Positions 40,684 to 49,635 of a stretch of 64,000 nt of DNA are shown in pieces. The DNA is from Ramlibacter tataouinensis. GTDB lineage: Bacteria; Pseudomonadota; Gammaproteobacteria; Burkholderiales; Burkholderiaceae_C. A program made the position numbers and the translations under genes. Every line of letters begins with the position of its first letter. The first letter of the stretch is position 1. The DNA is taken from contig DIZF01000020.1 of assembly GCA_002427815.1 (NCBI GenBank), positions 191,302 through 255,301 on the forward strand, given 5' to 3'. The notes beneath the pieces are model-generated. The model worked only from the letters and a program-made list of their open reading frames with translations. It had not been told where the DNA came from and ran no database searches.

Positions 40684-41199
40684 CTACTTCCGCCGCCGCA
40701 CCGCCGCCAGAATGCCGCGCAGGATCTCCAGCGGCGGCGGCGGGCAGCCCGGCACCATGGCGTCCACCGGCAGCACGTTCGAGACCGCGCCGCAGCTGGC
40801 ATAGCTCTCGCCGAAGATCCCGCCGGTGCAGCCGCAGTCGCCGATGGCCACCACCAGCCGCGGCTCCGGCGTCGCTTCATAGGTGCGCCGCAAGGCGGTT
40901 TCCATGTTGCGCGAGACCGGGCCTGTGACCAGCAGCATGTCGGCATGGCGGGGACTGGCAACGAACCGGATGCCCAGCCCCTCCAGGTTGTAGTAGGGGT
41001 TGCTGAGGGCGTTGATTTCCAGCTCGCAGCCGTTGCACGAGCCGGCATCCACCATACGGATCGCCAGGGCCTGGCCCAGGATCTCGAGGATGTCCTTGTG
41101 GATGCGCTCCACGGCCGCCGGCACGTCGTCGCCGGTGGCGAACGGCGCCGCCTCGGTCCGGATGCCGGTGCGTGCAATCTGTCGGACGATCTTCCACAT
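40684..41199 (-). CDS. hyfI: NuoB/HyfI-like 4Fe-4S small subunit of a Hyf-related complex
   Basis: The 171-residue protein has the NuoB-type cluster site: CNGCE near residues 54-58, GDCGCTGG near 118, and PGCPPPP near 149, which together give the four cysteines binding the N2-type [4Fe-4S] cluster. This is the last cluster before the quinone or hydrogenase site in complex I and group 4 hydrogenases. The gene starts within the stop codon of the large-subunit gene (TGATG) and is the last of six co-directional genes. Convergent with metG. It supports a complex that still does electron transfer. Confidence 0.88.
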   Translation of the reverse strand: MWKIVRQIARTGIRTEAAPFATGDDVPAAVERIHKDILEILGQALAIRMVDAGSCNGCELEINALSNPYYNLEGLGIRFVASPRHADMLLVTGPVSRNMETALRRTYEATPEPRLVVAIGDCGCTGGIFGESYASCGAVSNVLPVDAMVPGCPPPPLEILRGILAAVRRRK

Positions 41200-42755
41200 C
41201 AGAGGTCGTGCCCCGAGTAGCTGAGGTTGAATGATTTGTTGATCAGCGGGAAGTCCGGCACGATGTTGCCGATCACCGCGTGTTCGAGCACCGGCCAGTT
41301 CTGCCAGGACGGATCGTGGCAGTGGCAGCGCTGGATGCTTCCGTCATCGCCCAGTTCCAGCGCCACGAACACCTCGCCGCGCCAGCCTTCGACCCAGCCG
41401 GCGCCGATGGCCCGCTGCCGGGGCGGCGCCACGGACGCGCGCACTTCACCTTCGGGCAGCTGCTGGCAGATCTTGCGAACCAGGCGCAGCGATTCGAAGG
41501 TTTCCTGGAAACGCACCGCCACCCGCGCCGCGACGTCGCCGTTGCGGTGGCTGGCCAGGCTGACCGCGAGGCGGTCGTAGGGCAGCCAGGGCAGATCGCA
41601 GCGCAGGTCGGCGCACTGCCCGCTGGCACGGCCCGCCAGGCCGGTCAAGCCCAGCTGCGCCGCCAGTTGCGGCGTCACGATGCCGGTGGTGGCGAAGCGA
41701 TCCTGCAGCCCCGCGTGGGACTCGTAGATCGCTGCCAGCGTGCGCACCTCGCTCTCGATGGCATCGCATTGATGCCGCAGGCGCCGGCCCATGGCCGCGT
41801 CCAGGTCCGCCGCCACGCCGCCGGGAACGACGCAGTCCATCATCAGACGGTGGCCGAACGCTTGCGCCGACAGGCGCAGCCAGTCTTCGCGCAGGCGCGA
41901 GAATTGGGCCAGACCGAACCCCAGCGCGGCGTCGTTGCCGAGCGCACCCAGGTCGCCCAGGTGATTGGCCACCCGCTCCCGTTCCAGCAGCAGGGCGCGC
42001 AGCCATTGCGCACGTTCCGGCACGCTGCACCCGAGCGCCGATTCCAGTGCCATGCAATAGGCCCAGGCAAACGCCACCGTCGAGTCGCCCGAGACGCGCC
42101 CGGCGAGTCTGTATCCCTCCAGCGGCGCCAGGCGGGTAAAGCGCTGCTCGATGCCCTTGTGGGTGTAGCCCAGGCGCTGTTCCAGCCGCAGCACCTTCTC
42201 ACCCACGACCGAGAAGCGGAAATGGCCCGGCTCGATGATGCCCGCGTGCACCGGCCCCACCGCGAACTCGTGGACACCGTCGCCTTCGACGCGCACGAAG
42301 GGATAGTCCTGCGCCGGCTGCGCACTGGTCGCGCTCGCCGCCAAAGAAATCTCACGGCGCAGCGGCAAATAGCCTTCGGGCCAGGCCCCGTGGCTCAGCC
42401 AGGGCCGGCGGTCTTCGGCGCCCTGGGCGCGTATTCCCAGCAGATCGGCCGTGGCCCGCTGCATGCGCGCGGCAAACGGGAAGATGCCGGCGAGATCGGG
42501 ATAGCCCGAGTGCCCATCGCCCAGCGCGAGGTCGAGCCAGACCAGGCCGTCCGCCAGTGCATATGCCGCCGACACCGCCAACTCGGTGCGGTCAGCGCTC
42601 GAACGGTCGCTGCCCCAAAGGCACACCAGGCGGCCACCGGCCTGCGCCACGCTTCGTGCGGCCGCGTGCCATTGCGCCGCGTCGACCGGGGCATGCCACA
42701 TGGGCAGCGGCGCCGGCAGGCGCTCAAGCTGGAGGTTCAATACCGCGATCGTCAT
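41199..42755 (-). CDS. HyfG/NuoCD-like large subunit without nickel ligands
   Basis: This 518-residue protein fuses an N-terminal NuoC-like part (about 1-165) to a NuoD/hydrogenase-large-subunit part with GPVHAGIIEPGHFRFSVVGE and RLGYTHKGIEQRF. In a [NiFe] enzyme the next segment would hold CxxC (RVCGIC); here it reads GRVSGDSTVAFAWAY. The C-terminal DPCxxC is replaced by VPDFPLINKSFNLSYSG. All four nickel-binding cysteines are missing, so it cannot be a hydrogenase. Such proteins are found in energy-converting hydrogenase-related (Ehr) complexes whose substrate is unknown. It follows hyfF by five bases. Confidence 0.88.
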   Translation of the reverse strand: MTIAVLNLQLERLPAPLPMWHAPVDAAQWHAAARSVAQAGGRLVCLWGSDRSSADRTELAVSAAYALADGLVWLDLALGDGHSGYPDLAGIFPFAARMQRATADLLGIRAQGAEDRRPWLSHGAWPEGYLPLRREISLAASATSAQPAQDYPFVRVEGDGVHEFAVGPVHAGIIEPGHFRFSVVGEKVLRLEQRLGYTHKGIEQRFTRLAPLEGYRLAGRVSGDSTVAFAWAYCMALESALGCSVPERAQWLRALLLERERVANHLGDLGALGNDAALGFGLAQFSRLREDWLRLSAQAFGHRLMMDCVVPGGVAADLDAAMGRRLRHQCDAIESEVRTLAAIYESHAGLQDRFATTGIVTPQLAAQLGLTGLAGRASGQCADLRCDLPWLPYDRLAVSLASHRNGDVAARVAVRFQETFESLRLVRKICQQLPEGEVRASVAPPRQRAIGAGWVEGWRGEVFVALELGDDGSIQRCHCHDPSWQNWPVLEHAVIGNIVPDFPLINKSFNLSYSGHDL

Positions 42756-42760
42756 GGCCT

Positions 42761-44215
42761 TCAGTTTCCCAGCATCCGCGCCGCCTGCCGGTACCACATG
42801 TCCAGGTAGGGCGGGATGTACAAGCCCAGCATCAAGGCCAGGCCCAGGTGTACGAACACCGGGATCAAGGCCGGCGGATGCGCCAGCGGCTTGACGTTGG
42901 TGTCGCCGAAGACCATCGGCTGGACCCGGCTGAATACCGTGGCAAAGGCCACGCCGAGCGCCACCAGCAGAAACGGCGTCGCCCAGGGCTGCTCGCGCAT
43001 GGCCGTGGTGACGATCAGGAATTCGCTGGCAAAGACACCGAACGGCGGCATGCCCAGGATGGCCAGCGACCCCAGCATCAGCCCCCATGCCACCGTGGGG
43101 CTGACCTTGATCAGCCCCCGGATTTCGTCCATCAGCTGGGTGCCGGCCTTCTGCGCCGCGTGGCCCACCGCGAAGAAGATCGCCGACTTGACCAGCGAGT
43201 GCACGGTCATGTGCAGCAGCCCGGCGAAATTGGCGACCGGCCCGCCCATGCCGAAGGCGAACGTCATCAGCCCCATGTGCTCGATCGACGAATAGGCAAA
43301 CATGCGCTTGACGTCTTTTTGCCGCAGCAGCAGGAACGCCGCTGCCACCACCGAGACCAGGCCGAAGCCCATCATCAGGTGGCCGGCCAGATGGCTTTGC
43401 AAGGCCCCATCGGTCAGCACCTTGCAGCGCAGCACGGCATAGAGTGCCACGTTGAGCAGGAGGCCGGAAAGCACCGCCGACACCGGCGTCGGGCCCTCGG
43501 CGTGCGCATCGGGCAGCCAGTTGTGCAGCGGCACCAGGCCCACCTTGGTGCCGTAGCCGATGAACAGGAAGGCGAAGGCCAGCGTCATGATGTTCGGATC
43601 GAGCTGGCTCTTCACGGCGTCCAGGTGCGTCCACAGCAGCGCCCCGCCCTCGGACCCGAGCACCTTCTCGGCGGCCATGTACAGCAGCACGGTCCCGAAC
43701 AGGGCCTGCGCAATGCCCACCCCGCAGAGGATGAAGTATTTCCAGGCCGCCTCCAGGCTGGCGGCGGTGCGGTAGACGCTGACCAGCAACACGGTGGTGA
43801 GCGTGGCCGCTTCCATGGCCACCCACAGGATGCCCATGTTGTTGGTCGTCAGCGCCAGCAGCATGGTGAAGCTGAACAGCTGGTACATGCTGTGGTACAG
43901 GCGCAGCCGGTTTGGCGTCATCTTGCCGTGGTCGCGTTCGACGCGCATGTACGGCCGGGAAAACAAGGCAGTCGTCAGGCCCACAAAGGCCGTCAGCGTC
44001 ACCAGGAACACGTTCAGCGGATCGATGAAGAACTCCCGGTCCCACGCGAACAACGGCCCGTCCGAGATCACCCGGATGGTGAGAGCGCAGGCCGCGATGA
44101 ATGTGCTCAGGCTGAACCCCACGTTGATTTCCGGGGCCTGCTCCCAATGGCCGGACAACGCCAGCACGATGCCGCCGGCCAGCGGAATGCCCAGAACGAG
44201 GAACAGCACGTTCAT
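42761..44215 (-). CDS. hyfF: HyfF-like antiporter-type membrane subunit
   Basis: The 484-residue protein is almost wholly membrane-embedded with about 13-14 hydrophobic segments of the NuoM/NuoN/Mrp antiporter fold. Typical features are LFSRPYMRVE, LLALTTNNMGILWVAMEAATL (with the conserved Glu), KVGLVPLHNWLPDAHAEGPT (Lys and His of the broken helix), and KRMFAYSSIEHMGLM. Such subunits move protons or sodium ions. It starts at the base after the hyfE stop, so the two are tightly coupled. Confidence 0.92.
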   Translation of the reverse strand: MNVLFLVLGIPLAGGIVLALSGHWEQAPEINVGFSLSTFIAACALTIRVISDGPLFAWDREFFIDPLNVFLVTLTAFVGLTTALFSRPYMRVERDHGKMTPNRLRLYHSMYQLFSFTMLLALTTNNMGILWVAMEAATLTTVLLVSVYRTAASLEAAWKYFILCGVGIAQALFGTVLLYMAAEKVLGSEGGALLWTHLDAVKSQLDPNIMTLAFAFLFIGYGTKVGLVPLHNWLPDAHAEGPTPVSAVLSGLLLNVALYAVLRCKVLTDGALQSHLAGHLMMGFGLVSVVAAAFLLLRQKDVKRMFAYSSIEHMGLMTFAFGMGGPVANFAGLLHMTVHSLVKSAIFFAVGHAAQKAGTQLMDEIRGLIKVSPTVAWGLMLGSLAILGMPPFGVFASEFLIVTTAMREQPWATPFLLVALGVAFATVFSRVQPMVFGDTNVKPLAHPPALIPVFVHLGLALMLGLYIPPYLDMWYRQAARMLGN

Positions 44216-44878
44216 CTATTGGTCTTTCAGTTTTTCCAGATGGCGGATGTCCAGGCTGTCGAACTGCTCCCGGATCTGGAACATGAACACACCCAGGATC
44301 AGGACGCCGATCAGCACGTCCAGCGCGATGCCCAGTTCGACCACCATCGGCATGCCGTAGGTGGCCGAGGTCGCCGCGAAGAAAAGACCGTTTTCCATTG
44401 CCAGGAAGCCGATCACCTGCGGCACGGCCTTGGCGCGGGTGATCATCATCAGGAACGACAGCAGCACGCAGGCCAGCGCGATGCCCAGCGTGCCGTGGGC
44501 CAGCGAGGTCGAGAGCTTGGCGATGGGGGTGGCCAGGTTGAAGGCGAAGATCACCACCAGGATGCCGATCAGCATGGTGGTCGGAATATTGATCAGCGTC
44601 TCGACGTCCCAGCGGATCTTGAGCCGGTCGATGATCCGGTGCAGCAGGATAGGAATCAGCACCACCTTGAGCGCAAAGGTGATGCCGGCCGACAGGTACA
44701 GGTGCGGCTGCCCCGTCACGTAGCCGACCACCACGGTGGAGACCACCAGCATGAGGCCCTGCAGGGTGAACAGGTTGATCAGCGAGAGAATCCGACGCTG
44801 CGAGATCATGGCGAACGCCAGCATCAGCAGCAGCGCGCCGAGCAGGTTGACAAACTGGGCCAGGATCTGATGACTCAT
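44216..44878 (-). CDS. hyfE: HyfE-like small membrane subunit
   Basis: The 220-residue protein starts at 44878, overlapping the hyfC stop by four bases. It has about seven hydrophobic segments; the N-terminal half resembles NuoK/HyfE (SLINLFTLQGLMLVVSTVVVGY) and the segment GFLAMENGLFFAATSATYGMP carries a conserved Glu in the membrane. It belongs to the proton channel part of group 4 hydrogenase-like complexes. Ends directly before hyfF. Confidence 0.9.
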   Translation of the reverse strand: MSHQILAQFVNLLGALLLMLAFAMISQRRILSLINLFTLQGLMLVVSTVVVGYVTGQPHLYLSAGITFALKVVLIPILLHRIIDRLKIRWDVETLINIPTTMLIGILVVIFAFNLATPIAKLSTSLAHGTLGIALACVLLSFLMMITRAKAVPQVIGFLAMENGLFFAATSATYGMPMVVELGIALDVLIGVLILGVFMFQIREQFDSLDIRHLEKLKDQ

Positions 44879-45822
44879 GTCGCGAGCAGGATGTGGACCA
44901 GCATGCCGATGACCGCCAGCAGGAAGGCCGAAGCCAGGAATTCGGGCACGCGGAAGATGCGCATCTTGGCGGCCAGCGTCTCCAGCACCGCCATCGCGAT
45001 GCCGCCGATCGCCAGCTTCGCGACCAGCACCGGCAGTGCCAGCAACAGGGCCAGCGGCGCATGGGCCTCGGCCACGCCCCAGGGGAAGAACAGCGCCAGG
45101 CCGATGCACGAGTAAGCGAACAGCTTGAGGCTGGCGGCCCATTCGATCAGCGCCAGGTGGCGGCCCGAATACTCCAGGATCAGCGCCTCGTGGATCATGG
45201 TCAGTTCCAGGTGCGTGGCCGGGTTGTCCACCGGAACCCGGGCGTTCTCCGCCAGCGACACCATGGTGAACGCGACGCCGGAAAACGCGAGGGCGGGATA
45301 GATCGCAAATTCGCGGTGAGCCAGGGTCTCCACCATGGTCGTGAGCGAAGTGGACTTGGAGATCAGCGAGGCCGAGAACAGCACCATCAGCAAGGCCGGC
45401 TCGGCCAGGAAACCGATCAGCATTTCACGGCGCGAACCCATGGAGCCGAACGACGTGCCGATGTCCATCGCCGCCAGCGAAATGAACACGCGCGCCAGGG
45501 CGAACAGGCCGACCAGCGCGATCGCGTCGGCCGCCGGCGCCAGCGGCAGGTCGGTGGAGAGCGTGGGGACGATCGAGCTGGCCAGCGCCATGCAGCCGAA
45601 CACGATGTAAGGCACGCCACGGAACAGCGGCGAGCCATGGTCCGCCACCACCGAGTCCTTGTTGAACAGCTTGTGCAGCGTGCGATAGGGCTGCCACAGG
45701 CTCGGTGCCGACTTGTTCTGCAGCCAGGCGCGCCACTGGTTGACCCAGCCGGTCAACAGCGGCGCCAGGGCCAGCGCCACCACGATCTCCAGCATCTGCG
45801 AGACGATCCCGTAGATGTTCAT
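44875..45822 (-). CDS. hyfC: HyfC/NuoH-like membrane subunit
   Basis: The 315-residue protein has about eight hydrophobic segments and the NuoH/HyfC hallmarks LPLAPAADAIALVGLFALARVF, AAMDIGTSFGSMGSRREM and SLAENARVPVDNPATHLELTM, with the charged Glu-rich loop that couples the Fe-S/large subunit pair to the membrane arm. It overlaps both neighbours by four bases (hyfB upstream, hyfE downstream). Confidence 0.92.
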   Translation of the reverse strand: MNIYGIVSQMLEIVVALALAPLLTGWVNQWRAWLQNKSAPSLWQPYRTLHKLFNKDSVVADHGSPLFRGVPYIVFGCMALASSIVPTLSTDLPLAPAADAIALVGLFALARVFISLAAMDIGTSFGSMGSRREMLIGFLAEPALLMVLFSASLISKSTSLTTMVETLAHREFAIYPALAFSGVAFTMVSLAENARVPVDNPATHLELTMIHEALILEYSGRHLALIEWAASLKLFAYSCIGLALFFPWGVAEAHAPLALLLALPVLVAKLAIGGIAMAVLETLAAKMRIFRVPEFLASAFLLAVIGMLVHILLAT

Positions 45823-47852
45823 CGTCGCACCACCACCAGCATGGCAATCAGGGTCACGAAGCTGTAGAGAAGGTAGATGGAGATGCGGCCCTGCTGCAGC
45901 AGCCCCACCAGGCGGGCGATGCGCCCCGCCAATGCAGCCAGCGGCAGATAGATCCAGCCCCAGAAATGATCTTCGACCTCGACCCGGTAGCGCGGCCGCG
46001 CATCGAACGGCGTCGGCAGGTCGCGCCGCATCACGAAGAAGGGTTCGAAGATCTGGCGGATCGGCTGGCCGAAGCCCTCGGCCGTATCCTGCATCCGCGC
46101 CGTCTGCCAGGGGTAGCCGCAGTCCCAGGCCGGCGCCCGCCGCAGCCTGCCGTGATAGAACCAGCGCACCATCAGGTAAGCGAGCGCACAGCTCGCCGCG
46201 ACACCGATCAGGAAGATCACCGGCCCGTAGCTGGCCCGTTCCACGCTGATGGGCGCCAACAGCCAGCCGCCGGCCGCCACCGTCTGGCCGAGGCCGGCGC
46301 CCAGCAGCTGCTGCGTCACCGGATCGATGACCTGGATGAACTGCACCGGCATCAGGCCCAGCCCCACGCAGCCCAGCACCAGCCAGAGCATGCCCACGCG
46401 CTCCCAGGCACCGGCATCATGGGCCTGCGCCAGTTTTTCCTCGCGCGGCTGTCCCAGGAAGATCACGCCGAAGAACTTGACCATGGTGTAACCCGCGAGG
46501 GCGGCCACCAGCGCGATGAGCGCAGCCACCATCGGAATCAGCATGTTCAGCAGGGAATCGGGCAGCCCCGGCGTGAACAGGAAACTTTGCAGCAACAGCC
46601 ATTCCGACACGAAACCGCCCAGCGGCGGCAGTCCGGCGCTGGTCAGCACGCCCACCAGCGTGACCCAGGCGACCCAGGGCATGTAGCGGATCAGGCCACC
46701 GAGCTTGCCCAGGCTGCGTTCGGCGGTGGCGTGCAGCACGCAGCCGGTGCTGAGAAACAGCAGGCTCTTGAAGACCGCATGGCTGGCCACGTGGTACAGG
46801 GTGGCCGTCAGGGCGAGCGCCGCCAGGGCTGTCATGCCATAGGCGGCAAAGATCAGGGCCAGCCCGATGCCGGCGAACACCAGGCCGATGTTCTCGATCG
46901 AGGAATACGCCAGCAGCCGCTTCATGTCCACCTGCACGGCCGCGAACACCACGCCGAACAGGGCCGTCGCCAGGCCCAGCGCCAGCAGCAGCCCGCCCCA
47001 CCACCAGAACTGGGTGTGCAGCAGGTCGAACGAAACGCGCAGCATGCCGTAAACGGCGGTCTTGAGCATCACCGCGCTCATCAGGGCCGATACCGGGGAC
47101 GGCGCGGCCGGGTGAGCCTCCGGCAGCCAGACATGCAACGGCAACAGGCCCGCCTTGGCGCCGAACCCCAACAACGCCAGCAGGAAGGCGATCGAAGCCC
47201 AGAACGGCGAAAGATGCTGGACGCGCATGTTGGCGAAGGTGTAATCGCCGGTGTTGGCCTGCAGCACGCCGAAACTCAGCAGGATGGCGATGGCACCGAT
47301 GTGCGCCATCGTCAGGTACAGGTAGCCGGCGCGGCGCACTTCCGCGACCCGGTGATTCGCGGTCACCAGGAAATAGGAGGACAAGGCCATCGTCTCCCAC
47401 ATCACCATGAAGGCGTAGGCGTCGTCGGCCAGCACCACCAGCACCATGCTGGCCAGGAACACGTGGTACTCCAGGCACAGCAGCCCGGGCGGCGTGCCCT
47501 CGGCCTTGCGGAAGTAGCCGGCGGCGAAGGTCGAAACGCCCGCCGACACGGCGCCGATCACCATCAGGAAGAAGGCCGCCAGAGCGTCCAGCCGCAGGTG
47601 GAATGGCAAGGTGGGAAGGCCGATCGGGAGCACGGCCACCTCGGGGCCGCCAAAAACGGCCGTGAGCGCCAGCCCGAACAGCAACAGGCCGAGCACGCCC
47701 CCGGCCGGAAAAAGGATGCGCGAGACAAAAGTGAATCGCCGCAGGGCCAGCACGCCGGTCAGCCCGATCAACAGCCATCCGGCGACCACCAGCAGCATCC
47801 AGTCCAGCCGCAGCCAGGCGCCAGCAACCGTCAATTCCGTCAGCTCCGTCAT
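45819..47852 (-). CDS. hyfB: HyfB-like antiporter-type membrane subunit
   Basis: The start at 47852 is preferred over one at 47885 because it begins a normal N-terminal hydrophobic segment; the product has 677 residues. About 16 hydrophobic segments are seen, with VMWETMALSSYFLVTANHR (conserved Glu), KAGLLPLHVWLPEAHPAAPS and KRLLAYSSIENIGLV of NuoL/HyfB proteins. The soluble tail near residues 590-650 (APAWDCGYPWQTARMQD) is also typical of HyfB. It opens the six-gene run hyfB-C-E-F-large-I; hyfA, hyfD and hyfH are absent. Confidence 0.92.
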   Translation of the reverse strand: MTELTELTVAGAWLRLDWMLLVVAGWLLIGLTGVLALRRFTFVSRILFPAGGVLGLLLFGLALTAVFGGPEVAVLPIGLPTLPFHLRLDALAAFFLMVIGAVSAGVSTFAAGYFRKAEGTPPGLLCLEYHVFLASMVLVVLADDAYAFMVMWETMALSSYFLVTANHRVAEVRRAGYLYLTMAHIGAIAILLSFGVLQANTGDYTFANMRVQHLSPFWASIAFLLALLGFGAKAGLLPLHVWLPEAHPAAPSPVSALMSAVMLKTAVYGMLRVSFDLLHTQFWWWGGLLLALGLATALFGVVFAAVQVDMKRLLAYSSIENIGLVFAGIGLALIFAAYGMTALAALALTATLYHVASHAVFKSLLFLSTGCVLHATAERSLGKLGGLIRYMPWVAWVTLVGVLTSAGLPPLGGFVSEWLLLQSFLFTPGLPDSLLNMLIPMVAALIALVAALAGYTMVKFFGVIFLGQPREEKLAQAHDAGAWERVGMLWLVLGCVGLGLMPVQFIQVIDPVTQQLLGAGLGQTVAAGGWLLAPISVERASYGPVIFLIGVAASCALAYLMVRWFYHGRLRRAPAWDCGYPWQTARMQDTAEGFGQPIRQIFEPFFVMRRDLPTPFDARPRYRVEVEDHFWGWIYLPLAALAGRIARLVGLLQQGRISIYLLYSFVTLIAMLVVVRR

Positions 47853-48022
47853 TGCGTTGAGTCTACGGCAACCGGCACGTCGCACGGCCCCACACTCGCT
47901 CGGCCATGTCGATCAGAACCTTCAAGACGCAGCGGCCGGTTTCATGAATAAACGTATCGTAATTCCATTTATGGTCGATTACCTTGCCCGTGCGCAACCC
48001 GAACGCCAAGAGGTCTTGGCGA

Positions 48023-48526
48023 TCAGCGCCCGCCACGGTTCTCCAGCGCTTCCGGATCGGGCGCAGAACCGGCACGCAGCACGTGGTCATCGGGGCCGAA
48101 CCACACAGTGAACACCATGGAGGTATTGGGCGGCTGCAGGTAGCGCCAGTCCCAGGCCACTTCGTTCCTGAGCGCATAGGGCGTGATCTTCATGGGCTTG
48201 CCCAGGAGGCGGTGCACGTCTTCCATCACCATCCCGGGCTGGACCTTGGCGAAATTGGCCGGGTTGAGCACTTGGCGCAGCGCCGTCATCTTGCCATCCG
48301 GCGCTATGCTGATCATGTAGTTCTTCTGGCCGGCGGGCTGGCGGTTGTATTCGAAGACGCGCTCGCCGCCGGGCCCGTTCCAGATGGTTTCCGGGGCGCC
48401 CAAGCGTTCCCGCACGTCGGCTTCGGTGGCGACGCCCTCTTCCAGCTCGCTGATGCGCTGTGGGTCACAGGCAGACAGTGTGAGCAAGATCAAAGTGCCG
48501 CCAATGGCTGCGCAACGGATCGACAT
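48023..48526 (-). CDS. Lipoprotein with BamE/SmpA-like domain
   Basis: The start at 48526 gives 167 residues with a lipoprotein signal (lipobox LSAC, Cys20). Two repeats follow of the form LEEGVATEADVRERLGAPETIW and VQPGMVMEDVHRLLGKPMKI, each like the helix-turn part of the SmpA/OmlA (BamE) fold, so it looks like a two-copy version. Such proteins sit in the periplasm, often attached to the outer membrane. The gene lies alone between hyfB and DUF3460. Function beyond the fold is unknown; it is not the usual BamE, which is smaller. Confidence 0.7.
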   Translation of the reverse strand: MSIRCAAIGGTLILLTLSACDPQRISELEEGVATEADVRERLGAPETIWNGPGGERVFEYNRQPAGQKNYMISIAPDGKMTALRQVLNPANFAKVQPGMVMEDVHRLLGKPMKITPYALRNEVAWDWRYLQPPNTSMVFTVWFGPDDHVLRAGSAPDPEALENRGGR

Positions 48527-48563
48527 GGCACGAGGAGTAAAATTACGCGGAAAGGCACAGTCT

Positions 48564-48782
48564 ATGTCCATGTTGCTCCGCATTTTCCGCCGTCCCGACT
48601 ACAACTCGGAAGTGACCCAGTTCCTGGAGCAGCTCAAGACCGCCAACCCGGGTCTGGAAGCCCAGCAGCGCGTCGGCCGCGCGTTGTTGTGGGACAAGAA
48701 TGTGGACCGCGAGGCCAGTGACGAATGGCAGCAGGCTCGCGTCCCGCAAAAGCCCTACGTCTACCAAACCGAAAGCACATGA
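48564..48782 (+). CDS. DUF3460 family protein
   Basis: This 72-residue protein starts MSMLLRIFRRPDYNSEVTQFL and continues with LKTANPGLEAQQRVGRALLWDK and DEWQQARVPQKPYVYQTES, the typical DUF3460 pattern of betaproteobacteria. Soluble, no signal peptide. Its stop overlaps the scpA start by four bases (ATGA), a conserved pairing. Function unknown. Confidence 0.9.
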   Translation: MSMLLRIFRRPDYNSEVTQFLEQLKTANPGLEAQQRVGRALLWDKNVDREASDEWQQARVPQKPYVYQTEST

Positions 48783-49633
48783 CCGGGCCGGTCCCAGCGA
48801 CGCTGCCCGAGCCGCCGGCGCCCGAGCTGGCCGGCATGCCCGACGTGATCGACCAGGTGGCATTGGCACGGCTCTATGGCGAACCGCTGTTCGCCATGCC
48901 GACCGATCTCTACATCCCGCCGGACGCGCTGGAGATCTTTCTTGAAGCGTTCGAAGGCCCGCTGGACCTGCTGCTGTACCTGATCCGCAAGCAGAACTTC
49001 AACATTCTCGACATCCCCATGGCCGGCGTGACCCGCCAGTACCTGGTGTACGTGGACCAGATCCGCAACCGCAACCTGGAGCTGGCAGCCGAATACCTGC
49101 TGATGGCGGCGATGTTGATCGAAATCAAGTCGCGGATGCTGCTGCCGCCCAGGAAGAGCGCCGAAGGCCAGGAACCGGAAGACCCACGGGCCGAACTGGT
49201 GCGCCGGCTGCTCGAGTACGAGCAGATGAAGGCGGCGGCGTTCCGCTTGAACGAACTGCCCCAGCTGGGCCGCGATGTGCTGCGGGCCCAGGTGTACATC
49301 GAGCAGTCGCTGCAGCCGCGCTTTGCCGACGTGAATGTGGTCGACCTGCAGGAAGCCTGGCGCGACATCGTCAAGCGCGCCCGGCTGGTGCAGCACCACA
49401 AGATCACCCGGGAAGAACTGTCCGTCAGGGAGCACATGAGCATCGTGCTGCGCCACCTGCAGGGCCGCAAGTTCGTGGAGTTCGAACAGCTGTTCGATAT
49501 CGCACGCGGTGTGCCCGTGCTGATCGTCACCTTCATCGCCCTGCTCGAGCTCGCCAAGGAGGCGCTGATCGACGTGACCCAAGCCGAGGCCTTTGCCCCG
49601 ATCTACGTGCGGCTGGCCTACCAGCCCTCCTGA
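48779..49633 (+). CDS. scpA: Segregation and condensation protein A
   Basis: The start at 48779 overlaps the DUF3460 stop and gives 284 residues. The kleisin N-terminal domain shows FEGPLDLLLYLIRKQNFNILDIPM and LAAEYLLMAAMLIEIKSRMLLP; the C-terminal winged-helix end has FEQLFDIARGVPVLIVTFIALLELAKEALI. ScpA bridges the SMC dimer with ScpB in chromosome condensation. scpB is not in the window. nadB starts three bases after its stop codon, so the two may be co-transcribed. Confidence 0.95.
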   Translation: MTGPVPATLPEPPAPELAGMPDVIDQVALARLYGEPLFAMPTDLYIPPDALEIFLEAFEGPLDLLLYLIRKQNFNILDIPMAGVTRQYLVYVDQIRNRNLELAAEYLLMAAMLIEIKSRMLLPPRKSAEGQEPEDPRAELVRRLLEYEQMKAAAFRLNELPQLGRDVLRAQVYIEQSLQPRFADVNVVDLQEAWRDIVKRARLVQHHKITREELSVREHMSIVLRHLQGRKFVEFEQLFDIARGVPVLIVTFIALLELAKEALIDVTQAEAFAPIYVRLAYQPS

Positions 49634-49635
49634 AT

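Noticed and set aside
41199..45062. One minus-strand frame of 1287 codons that looks like a giant protein
   Set aside because: Only its last 518 codons are real (the HyfG-like subunit). The earlier part is an out-of-frame reading of hyfC, hyfE and hyfF, which have their own supported frames and overlapping starts.
42557..45115. An 852-codon open frame opposite hyfC-hyfG, and similar long frames opposite hyfB and fdhA
   Set aside because: They lie opposite well-supported genes, have His/Gln/Arg-rich content and no recognisable motif. They result from high GC content.
40684..47852. A functional group 4 [NiFe] hydrogenase
   Set aside because: All four nickel-binding cysteines are missing in the large subunit and no maturation genes are near.
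47853..48022. Short frames on both strands between hyfB and the lipoprotein gene (for example one containing KVIDHKWNYDTF)
   Set aside because: They look faintly protein-like but are short, overlap each other on opposite strands and match no family I know. No ribosome site supports them.
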